A stretch of DNA of 29,906 nucleotides from a virus. The position numbers and the translations under genes are program-made. Below, one piece after another: positions 14,037 to 21,311 of this stretch. The stretch spans positions 1 to 29,906 of the IMG/VR virus record IMGVR_UViG_3300045972_000799, one strand, 5' to 3'. Below the pieces are notes generated by a model. That model was given only the letters and a program-made list of their open reading frames with translations. It was not told the origin of the DNA and searched no databases. Within the stretch, counting starts at the first letter, position 1. Each line of letters starts with the position of its first letter.

Positions 14037-16853
14037 ATGGCGGAGCAAATAGTAATAGCCGAATTGCAAATCAATACAAAATCATTGCTGGATAGTAATA
14101 CAAAACTCATCCAGCAAATTGCATTATTGAAAGCAGAGCAGAAAGATTTACAAAGTACTACAAAAAATTTATCTACTGCCTCCGAAGAACAGAGCAGGAA
14201 GTTTATAGAAAATGATGCAGCGCTTAAAAGTTTGAATTCAGAATATTCAACTAATAAGAAAGTATTGTCAGAAGCAGTCACTGGAGTAGCTGGACTTAAT
14301 GAAGAATTAGGAAAAGAAGCCAAATCAGTTTATGAAGCAACAAATCAAAATACAAAGCTTAATATAATAAAAAAGCAAATTACAACTTCAACACAAGCAG
14401 GAAGAGATGCTATTGAAGAAATTAATATTAAGCTGGACCAAAATACAGAATATATAAAAGCAAATTCCTCTGAAACTGAAAAGCAAAAGATGAATATTGG
14501 AAACTATAAAGATTCTATCAAAGGAGCATTAGCTGAATTAAATCCTTTCAATGGTGGACTTTCTGGTTTTATGGAACGTAGTCAAGCAGCTGGAGGAACT
14601 GGAAAACTATTGACGGAAAGTTTCAAAGGAATAATGACTGGTGTGAAAGGCGCAACGATGGCAGCCTGGGAATTTATCGCAACTCCAATTGGTGCAATAA
14701 TAGCAGCCATTGTCTTAGTGGCAACTTTGCTTTATGATATTTTCAAAAACTTTGCACCGGTAATCAACCCGATTAAAGATGCAATGGCAGCTTTGGGTGC
14801 AGTTTTCGAAGTAGTCAAGTCTAGTATTTTTGCGCTGATAACTGGTACAAAATCTTTAGGCGAAGTATTTTCAAGTTTTACAAGTGAAGCAGGTAAAGCA
14901 GCCGATGAAGCTTTGAGACTAGCACAAGCTCAAAGAGACGTAGTAAAAGCAGATAGAGAGCTTGAACTATCCACTGCAAAAGCACAGGCAGAAATAACTA
15001 AGCTAATAACCCAGTCAAAAAACAGAACTCTTTCAGAAGAGGAGAGAATGGGTATGCTAAACAAAGCAATAAAACTGGAAGAGGAAAGCGTAGGAAAACA
15101 ATTGAAAGTAAACAATCAAAAAATCGCTAATGCAAGATTAGTTTTAGCTGAAGGGAAAACCATTTCTGAGGAAGATATGGTACAATTAGCCAAAGGAAAT
15201 GCTAATTATGCTCAAAGTATCAAGAAAAAATATAATTTGGACCAGGCTTATATCGATGATTTGAGAAAATTGCAAGTTGAACGCTATGGAATCGAAGAAG
15301 CCTCTTCAAGAGTAATCGAAAAAGCAAACAATTTCAGCGATAAGTTGGCAGAAAACAAAGCCAAAAAAGAAGAAAAAGCAATTGAGGACCAAAAAAAGGC
15401 ACAAGAAGATGCTGAAAAAGCCAAAGATAAAGCCATTGAAAACAATAAAAAAAGACAAGATAAAGAAATTCAAGAAATGAATGATGAGGTTTCGTTATTT
15501 ATCGCCAAAGAAAATCTAAAATCTAAAACACTTGAACAATCAATTGCTTTCGAAGAAACTTCCAGTCAAAAAAGAATTGCGATCCTGGACAAAGAATATG
15601 CCTATGGCAAAATATCTAAGGCAAAATATGATGAAGATATAATTACCATCACGAATGAAACTGCGTTAAAACAAACTCAGTTACTTTTAAATCATTCAAA
15701 GGCAGAACTAGATTTATTCATTTCTGAAAATGTTTCGAAGCTAGACTCTAAAAAATTACTTTCTCAGGCTTTAATTGATGAGGAATCAAAACGATTAGAA
15801 TCTATAAAACTTGACAAGCTTAATCTTATTGAGCAAGAAAAGAAAACAAATCAAGACATAATTGATTTGAAGATTGCTAACAATGAGGAGCTTTCAAATA
15901 ATGATATTGAGTTTTTAACAGCTAAAAATAATTTAGAATCAGAATTTAGAAATCAAAATAAAGCTAATCAAGATGCTTTTGATGAGCAAGTAAAACAGCA
16001 AAAAGCATCTCAATTACAAGCACAAAATGAAATTGATTTAGCAAATTCGCAAACTGAATTAGAGCAGCGTTTGCTAAATAATCAAATAGCTTTTGACTCT
16101 GAAAATTTACAGTTACAAGAAGCTCTTAATAAAAAGTTACTAACTCAACAACAATATGATGATAAAGTAGCAATATCAAAAAGAAAATTAAAAGTACTAG
16201 ATGATTATGAAAAAGCTAGTCAATTAAAAAGTACTATTGATTTATATTCAGGATTAGGAAATGCAGCCCAAGGATTGTTTGGAAAAAGTAAAGCATTATC
16301 TACGGCATTGGCATTGGCGGATACCTATGCAAGCGCAAACAAAGCTTATTATTCTCAATTTTTACCGATACCTACAGTGGATAGTCCTGTTAGAGGTACA
16401 ATTGCAGCAGCCACAGCTGTACTCGGTGGATTGGCAAATGTAGCATCAATTAATAAAATTAAATTTGAAAAAGGCGGACTTCAAGAAATCGGCGGCAACC
16501 GACATAGTGATGGCGGAACTAAATTTGTTGGCGAAGACGGAACCAGATTTGAAGCAGAACAAGGCGAACTGATAGGGGTTATGAATAGAAATGCCGCCCG
16601 GGCTTTTATGAATTTCAACAATGCTTATCCGAGTGGTTCAAGTATTACTCAGCCTAATGTATTTGCCAGTGGTGGAATTGTTACTCAACAAAGCTTTCTA
16701 AATCCAAATGTAAGTTTAGGTATTGACTATGATTTGCTGGCAATGAAAATTAGTCAAGCCAATATGAGTTTGCCATCGCCAGTTGTTGCAGTAACAGATA
16801 TCAATTACGGACAAGGAAACTATGCACAAGTAGTTGCTGGTGCCAATCATTAA
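14037..16853 (+). CDS. Tail tape measure protein
   Basis: A 938-residue protein, the longest in the window. Long alpha-helical coiled coils (heptads rich in K, E, Q, N; for example KAEQKDLQSTTKNLS and KAKKEEKAIEDQKKAQED) flank a hydrophobic stretch near residues 213-240 (IATPIGAIIAAIVLVATLLY). The C-terminal part is Gly-rich (GGLQEIGGNRHSDGGTKFVG), as in many tape measures of this phylum. It sets tail length and probably enters the cell envelope during DNA ejection. By the usual 1.5 A per residue rule the tail would be roughly 140 nm (inference). It starts 3 nt after the upstream stop. Confidence 0.93.
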   Translation: MAEQIVIAELQINTKSLLDSNTKLIQQIALLKAEQKDLQSTTKNLSTASEEQSRKFIENDAALKSLNSEYSTNKKVLSEAVTGVAGLNEELGKEAKSVYEATNQNTKLNIIKKQITTSTQAGRDAIEEINIKLDQNTEYIKANSSETEKQKMNIGNYKDSIKGALAELNPFNGGLSGFMERSQAAGGTGKLLTESFKGIMTGVKGATMAAWEFIATPIGAIIAAIVLVATLLYDIFKNFAPVINPIKDAMAALGAVFEVVKSSIFALITGTKSLGEVFSSFTSEAGKAADEALRLAQAQRDVVKADRELELSTAKAQAEITKLITQSKNRTLSEEERMGMLNKAIKLEEESVGKQLKVNNQKIANARLVLAEGKTISEEDMVQLAKGNANYAQSIKKKYNLDQAYIDDLRKLQVERYGIEEASSRVIEKANNFSDKLAENKAKKEEKAIEDQKKAQEDAEKAKDKAIENNKKRQDKEIQEMNDEVSLFIAKENLKSKTLEQSIAFEETSSQKRIAILDKEYAYGKISKAKYDEDIITITNETALKQTQLLLNHSKAELDLFISENVSKLDSKKLLSQALIDEESKRLESIKLDKLNLIEQEKKTNQDIIDLKIANNEELSNNDIEFLTAKNNLESEFRNQNKANQDAFDEQVKQQKASQLQAQNEIDLANSQTELEQRLLNNQIAFDSENLQLQEALNKKLLTQQQYDDKVAISKRKLKVLDDYEKASQLKSTIDLYSGLGNAAQGLFGKSKALSTALALADTYASANKAYYSQFLPIPTVDSPVRGTIAAATAVLGGLANVASINKIKFEKGGLQEIGGNRHSDGGTKFVGEDGTRFEAEQGELIGVMNRNAARAFMNFNNAYPSGSSITQPNVFASGGIVTQQSFLNPNVSLGIDYDLLAMKISQANMSLPSPVVAVTDINYGQGNYAQVVAGANH

Positions 16854-16855
16854 TT

Positions 16856-17107
16856 ATGGGAAGTTTAAAAGATATTTATAGCGGTTGGAAATCATATTTA
16901 ATTAATGATCCAATCGCTTTAGAACTTGCAAAAGAAAGAGCTGCTATCTGTTCAGCTTGTGATAAAGCAGAACACGGAACTTTCGAAATATTATTAACAG
17001 ACTTTGAAATAAAAGAAATTCAAGGATTGAAATGTGGCGTTTGCAATTGTCCATTATCAACTGCAACTAGGAGTAAAGATTATCATTGTCCGATTGGACT
17101 TTGGTAA
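16856..17107 (+). CDS. Small Cys-rich (putative zinc-binding) protein
   Basis: An 83-residue protein with six cysteines: CSAC at 32-35, CGVC at 60-63, Cys65 and Cys78. Two CxxC pairs 25 residues apart fit a zinc ribbon. It starts 2 nt after the tape-measure stop, so it is the last gene of the tail operon. Zinc-ribbon-like proteins in this place recur in Bacteroidetes phages, as far as I recall. Its role is unknown. It ends 17 nt before operator site 3. Confidence 0.75.
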   Translation: MGSLKDIYSGWKSYLINDPIALELAKERAAICSACDKAEHGTFEILLTDFEIKEIQGLKCGVCNCPLSTATRSKDYHCPIGLW

Positions 17108-17123
17108 AAAAATTTGATTAGTC

Positions 17124-17149
17124 AGTAATAATTTATATTACTATATTTG
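17124..17149 (+). promoter_or_regulatory. Operator palindrome and -7 element, site 3
   Basis: AGTAATA-ATTTA-TATTACT (17124-17142) merging into TATATTTG (17142-17149). The ATG follows 5 nt later. It is nearly identical to site 1 and has the same geometry as site 2, where the palindrome overlaps the first base of the -7 box. Confidence 0.7.
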
Positions 17150-17154
17150 TAAGG

Positions 17155-17382
17155 ATGTATAAAATTCTCCAGCAATTAGAAGACGTGAATTTACTTGACA
17201 AATTAGTTAAGCAAGGAATTGTCTCTATAACTATTGCTGGGCACAAAATGATTTATGAAGTATATCTCAAGGAATTGAAAACGGTTAAAAAAGCTCAAGC
17301 AATTACAAATACTTCCATCGATACAAAAACACCGGAAAGAACAATCTACAGAATTATTAAAGTGATGGAAGATTCAAAATAA
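17155..17382 (+). CDS. Small helix-turn-helix-like protein
   Basis: A 75-residue protein. The C-terminal part (AQAITNTSIDTKTPERTIYR, then IIKVMED) has the spacing of a helix-turn-helix with the ...PERTIYRII recognition-helix pattern of small Bacteroidetes regulators. The start at 17155 is only 5 nt after a TATATTTG -7 element, so the transcript is probably leaderless. It is isolated from the tail operon by its own promoter and ends converging with the minus-strand gene (9-nt tail-to-tail overlap). It could regulate late genes or the divergent promoter at 17689-17758. Confidence 0.65.
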   Translation: MYKILQQLEDVNLLDKLVKQGIVSITIAGHKMIYEVYLKELKTVKKAQAITNTSIDTKTPERTIYRIIKVMEDSK

Positions 17383-17688
17383 TTTATCATCATCAGTAAA
17401 TTTTCGTCTAGGTATCAACTGCCTAACTTTTACACTAGCTTCTTTTTCGTCAGGAGCTTCAACCTTTTCTAAAGGAGTTCCGTAAACCTCTTTATTTTTA
17501 GTCCACTCCAAATATTCCTCGTAGTTGTCATCATTTACCATTTTCATTTTATGGTATTCGATGTAAGGATTCAATTTTTCTTTTGGTTTTTCACTGTAAA
17601 ATTTTAGCAATACAAATTTTGCAATCTGTCGGATGACAATTGCAAAGAATAAAATTAGTAGTGTGATATAAATCAAAGCTTTAAGCAT
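17374..17688 (-). CDS. Single-pass membrane protein on opposite strand (moron candidate)
   Basis: A 104-residue protein, the only minus-strand gene inside the morphogenesis block. Residues about 4-30 form a membrane anchor (LIYITLLILFFAIVIRQIAKF). The remainder is a charged cytoplasmic or periplasmic tail (EYHKMKMVNDDNYEEYLEWT). It has its own TATATTTG promoter on the minus strand 4 nt before the ATG, so it can be expressed in the lysogen independently of late genes. These are the marks of a moron (extra gene acting on the host). No known family is recognised. Confidence 0.75.
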   Translation of the reverse strand: MLKALIYITLLILFFAIVIRQIAKFVLLKFYSEKPKEKLNPYIEYHKMKMVNDDNYEEYLEWTKNKEVYGTPLEKVEAPDEKEASVKVRQLIPRRKFTDDDKLF

Positions 17689-17758
17689 AACACAAATATA
17701 AGAATTTTTGACAAAACATTGGCGAATTACTCCTAGTTACTGAAAGTAATTTTGAAGT
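17689..17758. promoter_or_regulatory. Divergent promoter region between membrane gene and capsid operon
   Basis: Seventy bases hold two outward -7 elements: TATATTTG on the minus strand (17693-17700) and TAATTTTG on the plus strand (17747-17754). Each lies 4 nt from its ATG. A 7-bp inverted repeat AATTACT (17725-17731) / AGTAATT (17745-17751) uses the same half-site letters as operator sites 1-3 and overlaps the plus-strand -7 box. Confidence 0.6.
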
Positions 17759-18895
17759 ATGAAAATAGCACACGTTTACATTTACGGTATTATAGACTAT
17801 AATCAGGACAATTGTGCTGATGATTATGGCTATGTAAATTTAAAATCTATCAAAAATCAACTTGAAAATCAGGCAGGTTTTGAAGAAATTATAGTTCACA
17901 TCCATTCTGAAGGTGGCGATGTTACTGAAGGTTTCGCTATTCATGACTTCCTAAAAAGTCAAGGTAAACCAATTACGACAATCATTGAAGGAATGTGCGC
18001 TTCAATTGCTACAGTTCCGGCGCTTGCTGGAGACAAAAGACAAATGACTGCTAACTCTACTTTTTTTATTCACAACCCCTGGGGAGTTGTTGGCGGAGAA
18101 AAAGAAGAAATGAGAAAGTATGCAGATGAATTAGAAACTATTGAAAATAAAATTTCTGAGTTCTATGCAACTAAATCGAATTTATCAAAAGAAACTATTC
18201 TTAACCTGATGAAAGTTGAAACCTCATTTACTGCTGAAGAGGCAATTGCTAATGGTTTTATTACTGAAATCGTTGGGCAAATAAAAGCAGTAGCTCTTTT
18301 TAAAAAGGAAAATTTTAAACCCGATAATATGAATTACACTAAAAAAGAACTTGATGAAAAGTTCGAAAAGTCAGAAGGAATTTTACAAAAAATCCTGAAT
18401 AAACTTACTGGTAGAACAAAGCCAGTTGCTTTGGTTCTACAAGATGCCAATGCACAAGAAATTGATTTCACTGATTTAGCCGATGGTGACACTCCTAAAA
18501 TTGGAGACAAAGCCACGCTAGACGGAAGTCCAATTCCAGACGGAGACTATGTTTTCCCATCATTGGAAAATATTACAATCTCATTCTTAAACGGAGAGGT
18601 TGCTGAAGTTGCAACAGCAGCTGAAGAAGGAGCTGAAACAGAAGCTTTGAAACAAGAAAATGCAGATTTGAAAGCTGAGATTGAGACTTTAAAAACTCAA
18701 AATTCAACTCAGGCAAATGATTTGAAAGAAGCTACAACGGCTATCAAAGCTTTGAAAACAGAATTCGATGGTTTGAAAAAATCAGTAGGTTCTACTTATG
18801 CTTATAAAGCAGATAAAAATGGAAATCAAGAAGGAGGAGCTACTGAAGGTAAAAATTCAGAAGGAACTACTAGAACTCCAATTAAGAAAAAATAA
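17759..18895 (+). CDS. ClpP-like prohead protease fused to scaffold domain
   Basis: A 378-residue protein. Residues 1-180 are a ClpP-fold (S14-like) prohead protease: IHSEGGDVTEGFAI, the nucleophile Ser82 in GMCASIATVPALAG, and the general base His105 in FIHNPWG. From about residue 190 the protein changes to a charged linker and then a coiled coil (EALKQENADLKAEIETLK ... DLKEATTAIKALKTEFDGLK), typical of a scaffold. It ends in a basic tail. In-frame protease-scaffold fusions cut themselves and the capsid protein during head maturation. The -7 element is 4 nt from the ATG. The gene leads the head operon. Confidence 0.92.
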   Translation: MKIAHVYIYGIIDYNQDNCADDYGYVNLKSIKNQLENQAGFEEIIVHIHSEGGDVTEGFAIHDFLKSQGKPITTIIEGMCASIATVPALAGDKRQMTANSTFFIHNPWGVVGGEKEEMRKYADELETIENKISEFYATKSNLSKETILNLMKVETSFTAEEAIANGFITEIVGQIKAVALFKKENFKPDNMNYTKKELDEKFEKSEGILQKILNKLTGRTKPVALVLQDANAQEIDFTDLADGDTPKIGDKATLDGSPIPDGDYVFPSLENITISFLNGEVAEVATAAEEGAETEALKQENADLKAEIETLKTQNSTQANDLKEATTAIKALKTEFDGLKKSVGSTYAYKADKNGNQEGGATEGKNSEGTTRTPIKKK

Positions 18896-18913
18896 TCTTT
18901 AAAATAAAAAATT

Positions 18914-19990
18914 ATGAATTTATTAGACGTAAGCGCATTAACGCTTAATCCAGTAGAAGCACAAGAGTTATCAAAATTTATTTTTGAGACATTACTTGAA
19001 ACAGGAGAGCTTCAAAAATACCATGATATCCAAACAGGTATTTTCTATAAAGAACAAATTCCATTCGTTGGAACTTTGGGACTTGTAGGTAAAAAATCAA
19101 CTGGATGTGCGCCAGAGGCAAACGAAGGAACTGTAACTTTTACAGAGAAATTCTGGACTCCAGAAATGATTGAAGATCGTTTCAAAAATTGTGCGAAAGA
19201 TGCAAATCGTTTGTTCAAGGGTTTCAAACGTAAACAAAAAATCAATCCTGATTTCTTTGATAACATTGGAAGCGAAGAAGAAGGCGTGATTTTCACATTA
19301 ATCGAAGGAGCTTTGCGACTTATGATTAATCGTAAAGTTTGGTTTGATGATAAAACAATTGAAAATGTTGTTGATGGAGGTTATTTGAAAAATGGAATAG
19401 ATGCAGCTTATTTCAATGTAATTGATGGACTTTGGAAACAAATCATTTCAATTGATATTCCAACTACAGCTCCAAACTATGTAGCTATTGCACAAAATGC
19501 AACCGCGACTTATGTTTTACAAGCTACATATGCAACTGATTTTGCTTTACAATTATTCCGAAAAATGTGGAATAAAGCAGATAGCCGCTTGAAACAAGCA
19601 ATCGGAAACGGTGAAAAATTGTTCTTGCACGTAACTCCTGAAATCGCTCAAAACTGGGCCGATTACAAAGAGGACAAATCTTTGGTTTTCACGTTAGCAA
19701 ACGCTGAAAATGGTGGATTAAAAGATGTGTACAGAAACATTGAAATCGTTACCCGTTACGATTGGCAAGCAGATATTCAGGCTTATTTTGATAATGGTAC
19801 AAAATACCATCTTCCAAATAGAGCATTGATGACAGTTGCAACGAACATTCCTATCGGAACTCCAGCACTTGAAGACTTGAACACGTTGACTTCATTTTAT
19901 GACCCAATCGGAAAACAAAATATCACCGATTTCGCTTTTATGTTGGATGCTAAATTCTTGCAACCATACATGGCGGTAGCTGCATATTAA
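18914..19990 (+). CDS. Major capsid protein (probable)
   Basis: A 358-residue protein right after the protease-scaffold gene, the usual place for the major capsid protein. Size and composition fit the HK97-like fold: an amino-terminal helix region (LSKFIFETLLETGELQKYHD), a long middle and a compact C-terminal domain (ITDFAFMLDAKFLQPYMAVAAY, in part). There is no signal or membrane segment. Its leader (TAATCTTTAAAAT before the ATG) is nearly the same as that of the next gene, consistent with strong coordinated expression. The assignment rests on position and size rather than a diagnostic motif. Confidence 0.8.
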   Translation: MNLLDVSALTLNPVEAQELSKFIFETLLETGELQKYHDIQTGIFYKEQIPFVGTLGLVGKKSTGCAPEANEGTVTFTEKFWTPEMIEDRFKNCAKDANRLFKGFKRKQKINPDFFDNIGSEEEGVIFTLIEGALRLMINRKVWFDDKTIENVVDGGYLKNGIDAAYFNVIDGLWKQIISIDIPTTAPNYVAIAQNATATYVLQATYATDFALQLFRKMWNKADSRLKQAIGNGEKLFLHVTPEIAQNWADYKEDKSLVFTLANAENGGLKDVYRNIEIVTRYDWQADIQAYFDNGTKYHLPNRALMTVATNIPIGTPALEDLNTLTSFYDPIGKQNITDFAFMLDAKFLQPYMAVAAY

Positions 19991-20008
19991 TCTTTAAAAT
20001 TAGAAATT

Positions 20009-20596
20009 ATGAGTATATGCGCTAAAATAGGCGAAAATATTGTTTACGATTGTAACAATAGATCAGTTCAAGGAATTGAACAAAGATTGGTATTGATAAA
20101 CGAAGCTGATTTATTGGCTTCGGGTATCACTTTCGATGCTGTACTACCAAACGCTCTTATCACAGGATTAGAGTTGGTTACTGGTAAAATTGGATATGAA
20201 ATCGAAGGTATTAAGCAAATTATGAATTACACAAATTCTTTAGTTGCTGATGACAATTCAGAAGATGGAGTGAAGCATTCAATCACGGGGGTTAAGATTT
20301 TTGACCCTTCAGAAGAAATCAGAAATGAAGTAAACAAATACGTTGCTGGAGCGAAAGTTTATGCAGTATTAGAAAGAAAATGGAAAGGTATTGACAACAA
20401 ACACGCCTTCTTATTCTTTGGTTTGAAATTCGGATTGATGATCTCAGAAATGAAAGACGATTCAGCCGATGGTGTAATCACAATGAGCTTGTCTACACCG
20501 GGTAAATTTAAAGAACCATACTTACCTCACATCTTTCGAGATACTGATTATGCCACAAGTTTGACAGCTTTCAATAACAAGTTCTCAAATTTATAG
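20009..20596 (+). CDS. Structural protein with candidate -1 frameshift extension to 20649
   Basis: A 195-residue protein of mixed beta structure following the capsid gene, which I would guess to be the major tail or a head decoration protein. The zero frame ends at TAG 20594-20596. The last codons form a perfect slippery heptamer A-AAT-TTA (20587-20593) in the correct phase. Four bases on is a GC-rich stem GCCTCC/GGGGGC (20598-20603 with 20610-20615). In the -1 frame an 18-residue tail follows (IEPPGEGAFSDGFSNGFS) to TAA at 20647-20649, giving a 213-residue form and closing the gap to the next gene to 4 nt. Either programmed frameshifting or a recent indel explains this. Frameshifted capsid and tail proteins are known, for example in Listeria phage PSA. 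Confidence 0.85.
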   Translation: MSICAKIGENIVYDCNNRSVQGIEQRLVLINEADLLASGITFDAVLPNALITGLELVTGKIGYEIEGIKQIMNYTNSLVADDNSEDGVKHSITGVKIFDPSEEIRNEVNKYVAGAKVYAVLERKWKGIDNKHAFLFFGLKFGLMISEMKDDSADGVITMSLSTPGKFKEPYLPHIFRDTDYATSLTAFNNKFSNL

Positions 20597-20649
20597 AGCC
20601 TCCGGGCGAGGGGGCATTTTCAGACGGATTTAGTAACGGATTCAGCTAA
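20587..20649 (+). promoter_or_regulatory. Candidate -1 programmed frameshift site and extension
   Basis: Heptamer A-AAT-TTA in zero-frame phase, stop codon directly after it, 6-bp GC stem with one G·U pair and a 6-nt loop starting 4 nt downstream, then a coding-like Gly/Ser/Phe-rich extension. The GC content of the stem is conspicuous in such AT-rich DNA. Confidence 0.6.
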
Positions 20650-20653
20650 TAAA

Positions 20654-21301
20654 ATGTTAGAAAAATGGAAAAAATATCAAGCGAAGGAAATTCAATCAGG
20701 AAAAGATGAGAATGGAAATCGCTTGATTTCTTTGTTTGCAAAAGATTATAAGCAAGTTATGAGAAGTGAAATTTGTCCAGCTTGCAACGACTTCACAGTA
20801 AAATACCAAAACTTTATAAAAAAATTAGAAACAATGACAAAAGTAAAAAATAGTGGTTTTTCTTTAAAACCAATTTATGATAATATCACGCTTCATGGAA
20901 GCCAAAAATATTTCAACAATGCAAATCTAACGGATGAGTCTGCACTTGAATTGCTAGAGAACCATCCAAAAGGAGAAGATTTGTTTGCAACTCTTCCTGA
21001 AAATTTGGAAGAATTGAAAAATCCAAAACCAATTGTTCCAACTACTGAATTAGTTGAATTGTTTGGTAAAAAATTCACAGTTGAACAAACTAAAGACTTA
21101 TTCAAAGAAGCAAAAATTGAAACTAAAGCAGCTTCAGTAAAAGGTTTTGAAGATAAGTTCGAGAAGCTTACAGCTGAAGAAAAAGAAGCTTTGGAAACTC
21201 TTGTGAATCCAAAACCAATTGTTCCAATTGTTCCATCTGGTGAATTGGAAGTAAAGGATCCAATAGATGTTACTCCAGGCCCTGAAACTCCAACGGTGTA
21301 A
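20654..21301 (+). CDS. Hypothetical head-operon protein with NPKPIVP repeat
   Basis: A 215-residue charged protein. An early CPAC pair (SEICPACNDF) is followed by a globular middle (SGFSLKPIYDNITLHGSQKY) and a low-complexity C-terminal half. There a 21-nt direct repeat (21020-21040 and 21206-21226) encodes NPKPIVP twice, the second followed by IVPSGELEV and a Pro/acidic end. It lies between the tail/decoration gene and the portal gene. The linker-like repeats suggest a flexible structural or chaperone protein. No family recognised. Confidence 0.7.
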   Translation: MLEKWKKYQAKEIQSGKDENGNRLISLFAKDYKQVMRSEICPACNDFTVKYQNFIKKLETMTKVKNSGFSLKPIYDNITLHGSQKYFNNANLTDESALELLENHPKGEDLFATLPENLEELKNPKPIVPTTELVELFGKKFTVEQTKDLFKEAKIETKAASVKGFEDKFEKLTAEEKEALETLVNPKPIVPIVPSGELEVKDPIDVTPGPETPTV

Positions 21302-21311
21302 AAAATAAACT

